Below are positions 45,486-55,100 of a DNA stretch of 64,000 bases, one piece after another (positions within the stretch are counted from its first letter, which is position 1; each line of letters begins with the position of its first letter). Location of the stretch: positions 39,505 to 103,504 of the forward strand of contig DLFD01000031.1 of NCBI GenBank assembly GCA_002482005.1, read 5' to 3'. The notes below the pieces were generated by a model that saw nothing but the letters and a program-made list of their open reading frames with translations, was not told where the DNA came from and did not search any database. Both the position numbers and the translations under genes were made by a program. Origin of the DNA: Lachnospiraceae bacterium UBA7729 (GTDB lineage: Bacteria > Bacillota > Clostridia > Lachnospirales > Lachnospiraceae).

Positions 45486-46793
45486 ATGACTGACGAGCTG
45501 ATCCTTTATAAAGATGAAGAGAACGGTCTTCTGAAGCGTCTTCGCCGCCTGAGGCTTCAGGCAGCCTGCCATACGGAGGAAAAGGGCGGAGAACGTGAGG
45601 ATGCGCAAAGTGAATATTCCTCCATTCTTCATGAGATCGTGGAGACCTCTGTCAGCAGGGGATTTCAGGGGAATCTGTGGCAGAGCTATCTCACCGGAAT
45701 CCTCGTGTACAACGAGAATGCATACTCAAGAGCCTGTGAGATCCGGGGAAGCGTGACAGGGGGCATCAATGCGGTCGCCCTTCATGATTTTCAGATCTTC
45801 ATGGGACTCTACCGCTATGACTTCTCTGATATCGAGAGGTGGCTTGGGGTGTCCTGGTTTCACATGATCTCGGACTTCAGCCTTCCGGAGGATGACCGGA
45901 AGCTGTACAGCCGGAGGGTCAGGGACAGGATCCAGAATGTATCTGCACTTCTGGCGAAGGCCATGGACCCGGAAGAGTTCAAGAAAGATCTTGACGGATT
46001 CTATCACGACTTCGGATGCGGCAAATTCGGCCTCCACAAGGCTTTCCGGGTGGTCCACAGGGAGGGGGAGACGCAGTGCTCCATCGTCCCGATCACGAAT
46101 GTCGCCCATATCCGCCTGGACGATCTTGTGGGCTATGAGATCCAGAAGAAGAAACTGAGAGACAATACGGAAGCATTCCTGGAAGGAAAGAAGGCGAACA
46201 ACTGCCTGCTCTTCGGAGATGCCGGGACCGGAAAGTCCTCCAGCATCCGTGCGGTCCTGAACGAATACTACGACAGGGGACTTCGGATCATCGAGGTCTA
46301 CCGTCATCAGTTCCGGGACCTTGTGGATATCATCGACCAGATCAAGAACCGGAACTATAAGTTCATCATCTATATGGATGATCTTTCCTTTGAGGAGAAT
46401 GAGACAGACTACAAGTATCTCAAGGCGGTGATCGAGGGCGGCATGGAAAAACGGCCGGACAATGTCCTGATCTATGCGACGAGCAACCGGCGGCATCTGA
46501 TCCGTGAGAACTACGCGGACAAGGAAGGCGATATCCGCCAGGATATGCATACTTCCGATACCGTACAGGAAAAGCTGTCTCTGTCCTCGAGATTCGGGGT
46601 GACGATCTATTACGGAGCTCCGGTCAAGTCCGAGTACGACCAGATCGTTCTGGGACTTGCGAAAAAGAGCGGGATCGATCTTCCGGAAGACAGGCTGCTG
46701 ACGATGGCTGGAAGCTGGGAACTTTCCCACGGAGGACGTTCCGGAAGATGCGCTCAGCAGTTTATCGATTTCCTGCTCGGGCAGGAAAGCTGA
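45486..46793 (+). CDS. DUF815-family AAA ATP-binding protein
   Basis: 435 residues. Walker A is LLFGDAGTGKSSSIRAVL and Walker B is KFIIYMDDLSFEENE, with YATSNRRHLI as sensor 1. The family is widespread but has no settled role; it is AAA-like and possibly a loader or remodeller. The N-terminal ~190 residues are family-specific. It follows pheA by 10 bases and may only be co-transcribed with it. Confidence 0.85.
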   Translation: MTDELILYKDEENGLLKRLRRLRLQAACHTEEKGGEREDAQSEYSSILHEIVETSVSRGFQGNLWQSYLTGILVYNENAYSRACEIRGSVTGGINAVALHDFQIFMGLYRYDFSDIERWLGVSWFHMISDFSLPEDDRKLYSRRVRDRIQNVSALLAKAMDPEEFKKDLDGFYHDFGCGKFGLHKAFRVVHREGETQCSIVPITNVAHIRLDDLVGYEIQKKKLRDNTEAFLEGKKANNCLLFGDAGTGKSSSIRAVLNEYYDRGLRIIEVYRHQFRDLVDIIDQIKNRNYKFIIYMDDLSFEENETDYKYLKAVIEGGMEKRPDNVLIYATSNRRHLIRENYADKEGDIRQDMHTSDTVQEKLSLSSRFGVTIYYGAPVKSEYDQIVLGLAKKSGIDLPEDRLLTMAGSWELSHGGRSGRCAQQFIDFLLGQES

Positions 46794-46831
46794 ATCCAAT
46801 AGGATGCAAAAAACGGATTCAGAACTGTAAT

Positions 46832-46861
46832 TTTACATGATCAGCATTCAGATTTTACAAT
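46832..46861 (+). promoter_or_regulatory. Likely promoter of ppx-ppk
   Basis: TTTACA, an 18-base spacer and TACAAT in an AT-rich gap, 50 bases before ppx. Confidence 0.5.
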
Positions 46862-46910
46862 GCTCCTGTATTTTTGTTTCGGTGAAAACATGATTTCAGA
46901 GAGGTAAGAG

Positions 46911-48452
46911 ATGGCAGTTATATTGTTTGCGTCGATTCTCATCGGGTCGACCGAGACGGAGATGAAACTGTATGAGCTTTCACCCCGGAAAGGGATGAAG
47001 CAGCTTTCATGCCTGAGCCGCAAGATCGACCTGGGCTCAGATGCTTATGGGAGAGGTTCTCTTTCAACGGAAAAGGTAGAGCTGCTCGTCGAGACGCTGA
47101 AGTCCTTCAAAAAGACGATGGACGGCTATCACGTGGATGCCTACCGGATGGTGGGGACTTCCGCGATCCGTGAAGTCAGGACCAATCTTATCACAAAGGA
47201 TTATCTGGAGAAGCAGACCGGTCTGAAGATGACGATCCTGTCCAATTCCGAGCAGAGATTCCTGGATTACAAGTCCATCGCGCTCGATACGGACTCTTTC
47301 GAGGAGATCATCCAGACTGGTACCGCCATTGTTGATATCGGAGGCAATTCTCTCCAGATCTCCGTATTCGATAAGGATAAGCTGATCACCACTCAGAATA
47401 TCAAGGTCGGAAAGATCTCTACCCGTGAACAGTTCTACGGGCTTGCCACAAACAATGAACATTATGAGCAGCTGGTCATGGAACTGATGGAGCATGAGCT
47501 TGACGGATTTCTGAAGCTCTATCAGAAGGATCGTCAGATCACCACACTGATCGCTACCAACAGGGAGCTTCAGGAGATCTTTCGTCCGATCGCTGAAAAA
47601 CAGGGAAGTTCCGTCATCTCCAAGGAAACCTTCATGGAGCTTTACAGCAGGGTGGTCTATCTCAATGCGGATGAGATCGTGAAGAAACTTGGGGTCTCGA
47701 TGGAGACTGCGATCTGTGTTCCGACATCCCTGATCATATGCAGAACGCTGCTCGACCGCTTCGGATCTTCTTCCGTCTGGCTGCCGGATGTATCGATCGG
47801 CGATGGTCTTGCCTATGACTTCGCGGAGGAAAACAAAGCACTGAAGGATCCTCATTCCTTTGATGAGGATATCATCGCGGCTTCCAGGTCTATCGCAAAG
47901 AGATATAAGTCCAATACCGCTCATATCAGGGTCGTGGAGGATCTGAGCCTGAAGCTGTTCGACGCGACGAAAAGAGTCCATAAGCTGGGGAAGAGAGCGC
48001 GTCTGCTCCTGCAGATCTCCGCGATCCTTCACAACTGCGGAAAATATATCAGTCTCACTGATGTTTCCGAGTGTGCATATAACATCATTATGGCGACCGA
48101 GATCATCGGGCTTTCCCATGCGGATCGCCAGATCGTTGCCAATGTGGTGAAGTTCAACACGGCAGAGTTTGAATATTATGACCAGCTTGCACAGGATTCT
48201 TCTGTGAGCAGAGAAGAGTATCTGGTCATCGCCAAGCTGACTGCTATCCTGAGAACGGCCAATTCCCTTGACCGCAGTCATAAGCAGAGGATCCAGGATA
48301 TCAAAGTTTCGGTGAAGAACGGGAATCTGATCATCACAGCTCTCACGAATGAGGACCTGACCCTGGAAAAGGGTACGCTCGATATGGAAGATTCCCTGTT
48401 TGAGGAAGTATTCAACCTGAAGCCCGTTCTGAAGCAGAAGAGGAAGGTATAA
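46911..48452 (+). CDS. ppx: Exopolyphosphatase/pppGpp phosphohydrolase family
   Basis: 513 residues. The N-terminal actin-like phosphatase has FASILIGSTETEMKLYEL, VGTSAIREV, and TAIVDIGGNSLQISVFD (phosphate loops); the C-terminal ~190 residues are HD-like (ILHNCGKYISL). It cleaves polyphosphate or pppGpp. It lies 5 bases before ppk, so breakdown and synthesis of polyphosphate are encoded together. Confidence 0.9.
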   Translation: MAVILFASILIGSTETEMKLYELSPRKGMKQLSCLSRKIDLGSDAYGRGSLSTEKVELLVETLKSFKKTMDGYHVDAYRMVGTSAIREVRTNLITKDYLEKQTGLKMTILSNSEQRFLDYKSIALDTDSFEEIIQTGTAIVDIGGNSLQISVFDKDKLITTQNIKVGKISTREQFYGLATNNEHYEQLVMELMEHELDGFLKLYQKDRQITTLIATNRELQEIFRPIAEKQGSSVISKETFMELYSRVVYLNADEIVKKLGVSMETAICVPTSLIICRTLLDRFGSSSVWLPDVSIGDGLAYDFAEENKALKDPHSFDEDIIAASRSIAKRYKSNTAHIRVVEDLSLKLFDATKRVHKLGKRARLLLQISAILHNCGKYISLTDVSECAYNIIMATEIIGLSHADRQIVANVVKFNTAEFEYYDQLAQDSSVSREEYLVIAKLTAILRTANSLDRSHKQRIQDIKVSVKNGNLIITALTNEDLTLEKGTLDMEDSLFEEVFNLKPVLKQKRKV

Positions 48453-48457
48453 GTATC

Positions 48458-50749
48458 ATGATCAGGAATACGGTTAAAGATGAAAAGGCGGTAAAGGGCG
48501 TGATCGATTTCACGGACCCTGCATATTATACGAACAGGGAACTCTCCTGGCTCGACTTCAACTACAGGATCCTGGACGAAGCAAGGGATAAGGAAAATCC
48601 TCTTTTTGAGAGACTGAAGTTCCTTTCCATCACCGCATCGAACCTGGATGAGTTCTTCATGGTCCGTGTGGCTTCCATCAAGAATATGGTCGAAGCCGGA
48701 TATACCGGAAAAGACATCGCCGGCATGACTGCAGAGCAGCAGCTTTCCGCCGTCCAGAATAAGTGTCATGAGTTCATGGAGAAGCAGTATTCGACTCTGA
48801 CCAGGAGTCTGGCTCCTGCTCTCCGCGCGGCGAAACTGGACCTGATCGTCGACCATGAAGCTCTCACGGACGATCAGGCTGAATTTGTCGACCGCTATTT
48901 TGACGAGATGGTGTTCCCGGTCCTGACGCCGATGGCTATGGATTCGTCGAGGCCATTTCCGCTGGTAAGGAACAAGACGCTGAACATCGGAGCGCTGATC
49001 TCCAGAAAGCCCGGGACGGCGCCGGAGGGTTCCATAGAAGATATGGTCCAGGAAAATCTGACCAGGACCGGAGCCAGGGTTGCGGGAAAGATCGCCAAGG
49101 ACAAGGATGTCAAGGATGCTAAGGATACGGACCTGAAGGACGGGACCATGTTCGCTACCGTCCAGGTTCCTTCGGTCCTTCCGCGTGTGGTCGAGCTTCC
49201 TGGAAAGGAAGACGGAACGAGGACAGGGATCCTGCTTGAAGACATCATCGAGCGCAACATGGGCAAGCTCTTCACGGGCTACAATGTTGTCTGCGCGAAT
49301 CCTTACAGAGTTACCAGAAACGCCGATATGATCCTGGATGAAGACGATGCGGATGACCTGCTCGTCGAGATCCAGAAAAAACTGAAGAAGCGCCAGTGGG
49401 GAGAAGTCATCCGTTTCGAGTACGAGGATGGCATGGACAAGAAGCTGTTCAAGATCCTGAAGAAGGAATTCGGGGTATCGAACGACGAGATCTACAAGAT
49501 CAGCGGACCGCTCGACCTGACTTTCCTCATGAAGATGTACGGGATGAAGGGATTCGATGACCTGAAGGAGAAGAAGTACACTCCGCAGCCGGTCCCGGCT
49601 CTTATGAACCTTCCGGAGGGCATGGATCTGTTTGACGCGATCCAGAGGAAAGACATCTTCCTGTCCCATCCGTATGAGACATTTGCCCCTGTCGTGAACC
49701 TGATCTCCGAAGCTGCGGATGATCCGGATGTTCTGGCCATCAAGATGACCCTCTATCGTGTCAGCGGCCATTCGCCGATCGTAGCGGCTCTCGCGAGGGC
49801 GGCAGAGAATGGAAAGCAGGTCACAGCTCTGGTCGAGCTGAAGGCACGTTTCGACGAGGAGAACAATATCCAGTGGGCAGAGATGCTCGAGAAGGCAGGA
49901 TGTCACGTCATCTATGGTCTGGTCGGCCTCAAGACTCACAGCAAGATCGCTCTTGTCGTCCGCAGGGAAGAAGACGGGATCCGCAGATATGTCCATCTGG
50001 CAACAGGAAACTATAATGATTCCACTGCAAAACTCTATACGGACTGCGGCATCATGACGGCAAATCCGGCTTACGGCGAGGATGCGACGGCTGTCTTCAA
50101 CATGCTCTCCGGATACAGCGAGCCGAAGCACTGGAACAAGCTGGCCATGGCTCCGATCTGGCTGAGGTCCAAGTTCTGCACCCTGATCGAACGCGAGATC
50201 CGTCATGCCCAGGCAGGAGAAGATGCACACATCATCGCTAAGATGAATTCTCTCTGCGATCCGGGGATCATCGCCAAGCTCTATGAGGCAAGCGCGGCAG
50301 GCGTCAGGATCGACCTGATCGTCCGCGGCATCTGCTGCCTGAAGGTTGGTATTCCAGGCGTCTCCGAGAATATCACGGTCCGCTCCATCGTCGGGACCTT
50401 CCTGGAGCATGCCAGGATCTTCTGGTTCGAGAACGGCGAACATCCGGAGATCTACATGTCTTCTGCAGACTGGATGCCGAGAAACCTGAACCGCCGTGTC
50501 GAGCTGATGTTCCCGCTGGAAGATCCGGACAGCGCAGAGGCTGCAAAGCACATCCTTGACATCCAGCTGGCAGATACTCTGAAGGCCCATGTCCTTCAGC
50601 CGGACGATACCTACGAGAAGGTAGACCGCAGAGGCAAGGCGCTCATCGGCGCCCAGGCGACCCTGATGAAAGAAGCGATCGCCGCGGCAGCGGATCCAAG
50701 AGATCCGGTGGCTTCCAGAACCTTTACGCCGGCGGCGGCACACGAATAA
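48458..50749 (+). CDS. ppk: Polyphosphate kinase
   Basis: Builds polyphosphate from ATP through a phosphohistidine. 763 residues, somewhat longer than the usual ~700. NRELSWLDFNYRILDEA at the N-terminus, KTHSKIALVVRRE and YVHLATGNYNDSTAKLYTD (the phospho-His region) and YMSSADWMPRNLNRRVE at the end. An insert of charged repeats (KDKDVKDAKDTDLKDG, near residue 212) accounts for part of the extra length. Confidence 0.95.
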   Translation: MIRNTVKDEKAVKGVIDFTDPAYYTNRELSWLDFNYRILDEARDKENPLFERLKFLSITASNLDEFFMVRVASIKNMVEAGYTGKDIAGMTAEQQLSAVQNKCHEFMEKQYSTLTRSLAPALRAAKLDLIVDHEALTDDQAEFVDRYFDEMVFPVLTPMAMDSSRPFPLVRNKTLNIGALISRKPGTAPEGSIEDMVQENLTRTGARVAGKIAKDKDVKDAKDTDLKDGTMFATVQVPSVLPRVVELPGKEDGTRTGILLEDIIERNMGKLFTGYNVVCANPYRVTRNADMILDEDDADDLLVEIQKKLKKRQWGEVIRFEYEDGMDKKLFKILKKEFGVSNDEIYKISGPLDLTFLMKMYGMKGFDDLKEKKYTPQPVPALMNLPEGMDLFDAIQRKDIFLSHPYETFAPVVNLISEAADDPDVLAIKMTLYRVSGHSPIVAALARAAENGKQVTALVELKARFDEENNIQWAEMLEKAGCHVIYGLVGLKTHSKIALVVRREEDGIRRYVHLATGNYNDSTAKLYTDCGIMTANPAYGEDATAVFNMLSGYSEPKHWNKLAMAPIWLRSKFCTLIEREIRHAQAGEDAHIIAKMNSLCDPGIIAKLYEASAAGVRIDLIVRGICCLKVGIPGVSENITVRSIVGTFLEHARIFWFENGEHPEIYMSSADWMPRNLNRRVELMFPLEDPDSAEAAKHILDIQLADTLKAHVLQPDDTYEKVDRRGKALIGAQATLMKEAIAAAADPRDPVASRTFTPAAAHE

Positions 50750-50805
50750 AGAGTACAGGAAGGGGACAGATTCCGCTCATCGGTTTTGTTTCCATGAAGC
50801 TGCAG

Positions 50806-50845
50806 GCTCCGGATATCCGCATCAGCCGGATATCCGGGGCTTTTT
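50806..50845 (+). terminator. Terminator of ppx-ppk
   Basis: A 14-bp stem with one G-T pair (GCTCCGGATATCCG / CGGATATCCGGGGC), a 7-base loop and TTTTT. The gap 50750-51015 otherwise holds only the ispG promoter. Confidence 0.88.
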
Positions 50846-50950
50846 CTCGGTTATCCAAAACAAGGTGCATGCCTTCATGTTCAGGCAGGCCCCATACGGA
50901 GCAAGGTGCCTGTCCTCTTGACCGGATGCAGGGCTTTACTGACAGGTGAC

Positions 50951-50979
50951 TTTTCAGTTTGGAAAAAGACGGCTATAAT
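50951..50979 (+). promoter_or_regulatory. Likely ispG-polC promoter
   Basis: TTTTCA, 17-base spacer and a perfect TATAAT, 37 bases before ispG. It shows that ispG is not transcribed from the pyrH block here. Confidence 0.58.
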
Positions 50980-51015
50980 GTGCTTTAATAGTCTGTTTTC
51001 ACAGGGAGCGATATT

Positions 51016-52077
51016 ATGACGACAAGAGAACATACCAAAGCGGTAAAGATCGGGGACAAGGTCATCGGCGGAGGCAATCCGATCCTGATCCAGTCCATGA
51101 CGAATACAAAGACGGAAGATGTGAAGGCAACGGTCGATCAGATCCATCGCCTGGAAAAGGCGGGATGCGAGCTCATTCGCTGCACGGTGCCGACGATGGA
51201 GGCGGCAAAAGCCCTCGGGGAGATCAGAAAGCAGATCTCGATCCCTCTGATCGCCGACATCCACTTTGACTATCGCCTTGCGATCGCCGCGATCGAGAAC
51301 GGGGCCGACAAGATCCGCATCAATCCCGGTAACATCGGCTCGGAGGAAAGGGTCCTTGCAGTCGTTGATGCTGCGAAGGAGAGAGATATTCCGATCCGCG
51401 TCGGGGTCAATTCTGGTTCCCTTGAGAAGGACATCATTGAGAAGTACGGCGGGGTAACTGCCGACGGGCTGGTGGAAAGCGCTCTTGACAAGGTTCACTG
51501 GATCGAGAGTATGGGCTACGATAATCTGGTCGTCTCCATCAAGTCTTCGAATGTCCTGATGTGTGCGGAAGCTTATGAGAAGTTCGCGGAAAAGTCTTCC
51601 TGTCCGCTGCATGTAGGGATCACAGAAGCCGGAACGGTCATGTCGGGCAATATCAAGTCTGCCATCGGCCTTGCCCTGATCCTCTCGAAGGGAATCGGCG
51701 ACACGATCCGCGTATCTCTTTCCGGGGACCCGGTCGAGGAGGTGAAGTCGGCTAAGCTGATCCTGAGGACACTGGGGCTGCGCAAGGGCGGCATCGAGGT
51801 CGTTTCCTGTCCGACGTGCGGTAGAACCCAGATCGACCTGATCTCTCTTGCCAATCAGGTGGAGAACCTCGTTCAGAATTATCCGGACCTGAATATCAAG
51901 GTCGCTGTCATGGGATGCATCGTCAATGGCCCGGGAGAAGGCCGCGAGGCAGACCTGGGCATAGCAGGCGGTAAGGGAGAAGGTCTGCTCATGAAGCACG
52001 GCCAGATCATCCGTAAGATCCCGGAATCAGAGTTCGTCAGTACACTGCAGTATGAACTCGACAACTGGAAGAGATGA
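51016..52077 (+). CDS. ispG: 4-hydroxy-3-methylbut-2-enyl diphosphate synthase
   Basis: Iron-sulfur enzyme of the MEP pathway. 353 residues. KVIGGGNPILIQSMTNTKT at the start; the [4Fe-4S] ligands are CPTCGRTQIDL and the later VMGCIVNGPGEGREADLGIAGG. Length matches the bacterial single-domain form. Confidence 0.97.
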   Translation: MTTREHTKAVKIGDKVIGGGNPILIQSMTNTKTEDVKATVDQIHRLEKAGCELIRCTVPTMEAAKALGEIRKQISIPLIADIHFDYRLAIAAIENGADKIRINPGNIGSEERVLAVVDAAKERDIPIRVGVNSGSLEKDIIEKYGGVTADGLVESALDKVHWIESMGYDNLVVSIKSSNVLMCAEAYEKFAEKSSCPLHVGITEAGTVMSGNIKSAIGLALILSKGIGDTIRVSLSGDPVEEVKSAKLILRTLGLRKGGIEVVSCPTCGRTQIDLISLANQVENLVQNYPDLNIKVAVMGCIVNGPGEGREADLGIAGGKGEGLLMKHGQIIRKIPESEFVSTLQYELDNWKR

Positions 52078-52162
52078 ACGAGATGAAGGGAGACAGCCGG
52101 GCGGAAGCCTTCCGGTATCCGGCACAGTCTCATGAAAGGCAGTTTTTAAGGAGAGATCCAAT

Positions 52163-55100
52163 TTGACAAAATCGTTCGAAGATACATTTCCGGGCGTATG
52201 CACGGGGGATGAAGAACTTCAGGAGCTCTATCCGCATCTGACGGTGACCAGAGTCACGGTCAATGCGGAGCACACGGCGCTCAAGGTCTATGTGGAAGCG
52301 GACCGTCTGATCGAGAAGCGGGACATCCGGAAACTTGAGAAGCGGATCGATGAGCAGATCGGCAGCAGCCAGGGACTCGAGACGAAGATCATCGAGAAGT
52401 TCCGTCTGTCTTCCCAGTATACAGCCCGCTTTCTGATGAAGACATACCGGTCCTCCATCCTCTATGAACTGGAACGTTATGACAAGATCATCGCCAATCT
52501 CTTCCGTCATGCGGACTGCAGTTTTGATGAGGAAGAAGTCTGCCATGTTGTCCTCGAGGATACTCTGATTGCCCGCACCTATTCGGATGAGCTGAAGGCG
52601 ATCCTTGAGAAGATCTTCACCGATCGCTGCGGCGTCGACTTTAAGATGGTGACCGAGTACAAGGAGGCGAAGACTGCCAGGAAGACGAGACAGTTCCGAC
52701 AGCTTCAGGCGCTGCAGAAAGTGCAGGAGACTGTACGTGAGGCAGGGATCGCTTCTGGCGGCCCTGAGGGAGCGGCGGATGGCTCTGCCGGGACGGATGC
52801 AGCCGTCTTCTCCGGAAAGGTTCCTCATGAGGCAGACGCTGCAGGTCCGGGGGAAAGTTCCATGGCATCCGGAACTGCGGCGAAGACAGGAACGTCCGTC
52901 TCCGCAGGCGGATCCGGTGCCTCCCATGGAGCGGCTTCCGGAGGAGGAAGCCGCTTCGGGTCTGGAAACCGCAGAAGCGGGAAGAAGTTCAGCAAGGGCG
53001 CAGACCATCCGAATGAGTCTCTCATCAGAAGCTCTAATCCGGATGTCCTTTACGGCCGCGACTTTGATGATGCCGCGATCGAGATGAAGTCCATACTCGG
53101 CGAGATGGGGGACGTGACGATCCGGGGACAGATCTCCGAGATCGAGACCCGTGATATCCACACCAGGCGCGGCAGCAGCCTGACGATCCTGATCATCACG
53201 CTGACTGACTTCACGGACACCATGCGCATCAAGATGTTTCTCGATACGGAGAGGGCGCCTCAGCTGACGGACAGCCTTAAAGAAGGCATGTTCATCAAGG
53301 TCAAGGGCGTCACCACGATCGACAAGTTCGATTCGGACCTGACCATCGGAAACATCTTCGGTATCATGAAGATCGCCGACTTCCGCGTAAAGAGGATGGA
53401 TACCTGGCCGCAGAAGAGAGTGGAGCTTCACTGCCATACCAAGATGAGCGCCATGGATGCCGTCTCGGAGCCGGCGGATATCGTCAAGTGTGCCGCTTCC
53501 TGGGGGCACAAGGCAATCGCGATCACCGACCACGGCGTCGTCCAGGGCCTGCCGGATGCCTACAAAGCGATACCGGAAGACTCTGATTTCAAGGTGATCT
53601 ACGGGTGCGAAGGCTACCTGGTCAACGATCTGGTCGAGACCGCTGTGAACTCCAAAGGGCAGAGTCTGGCTGCAGACTATGTCGTTTTTGACCTGGAGAC
53701 GACCGGATTTTCGCCTGTTGAGAACCGGATCATCGAGATCGGTGCCGTCAAGGTTTCCGGCGGCAGGATCGTCGACCGTTTCTCCGAGTTCGTGAATCCC
53801 GAGGTCCCGATCCCGCTTCGGATCGAGAACCTGACTTCCATCAATGATTCCATGGTGGCGGATGCTGACCCGATTGAGAAGGTCCTCCCGAGATTCCTGA
53901 AGTTCTCGGAAGGGTGTGTTCTGGTCGCCCATAATTCCGCATTTGACGTCAGTTTCATCGAGGAAAACTGCCAGAGACTCGGATACGGGCATGACTTTAC
54001 CTCCGTGGATACGGTCGCTCTTGCCCGTGTCCTGCTGCCGAACCTCGGCAAATACAAGCTGGATAATGTCGCCAAAGCCCTGAACGTCGATCTTGGGCAT
54101 CATCACCGGGCGGTGGACGATGCAGAGTGCACTGCCCACATCTTCGTGAAGTTTGTCGGGATGCTTGAGGATCTGGACCTGCATAACCTTGACGAGGTCA
54201 ATGACCACTGCCGGGCGGACGGAAACAAGATCCGGAAGATGCCGACTTATCATGTCATCATCCTTGCCAGAAATGAGACAGGCCGCGTCAATCTCTATCG
54301 CTGTGTTTCGGAGTCCCATCTCAAGTATGTCTCAAACGGACGGCCTCACCTGCCAAAGAGTTACCTTCAGGAGCACAGGGACGGCCTGATCATCGGTTCC
54401 GCCTGCGAGGCAGGCGAGCTGTTCCAGGCGCTCGAGAGAGGGGCGACCGAGAGAGAACTGAAAAAGATCGTCGACTTCTATGACTACCTGGAGATCCAGC
54501 CGCTCGGCAACAACATGTTCCTGACTGTCCCGAAGTACGATAAGGCAGGCAGCCTGAAGAATGATCCGAAGACGGTGGAGGATCTGAAGGAGTACAATCG
54601 CAGGATCGTAGCGTTGGGCGAGCAGTACGGAAAGCCAGTGTGCGCGACATGCGACGTACATTTCCTGAACCCGGAGGATGAGATCTACAGAAGATTCCTG
54701 CAGTGGTCGACATACCAGGATCCTGAGGTGGACGATCAGCCGCCGCTTTACCTCAGAACGACCGAGGAGATGCTCAGGGAATTCGATTATCTGGGGGAGG
54801 AGAAGGCGACCGAGGTCGTCATCACCAACACCAACCTGATCGCGGACCAGGTCGAAAAGTTTTCACCGGTAAGGCCTGACAAGTGCCCGCCGGTCATTCC
54901 TCACTCCGATGAGGACCTGACCCGTATCTGCTTTGACAAGGCGCACGAGATCTACGGCGAGGATCTGCCGGAGATCGTGGAGGCAAGACTGAAGAAGGAA
55001 CTTCACTCCATCATCTCCAACGGCTACTCGGTCATGTACATCATCGCGCAGAAGCTGGTCTGGAAATCAGTTGCGGACGGCTATCTGGTCGGATCGCGTG

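Noticed and set aside
48278..50743. An 821-codon open frame on the minus strand
   Set aside because: It is the exact antisense of ppk, has no recognisable motifs or ribosome site, and results from codon bias leaving few stops in that frame.
52130..54319. A 729-codon open frame on the minus strand
   Set aside because: Antisense to polC, which has full domain support.
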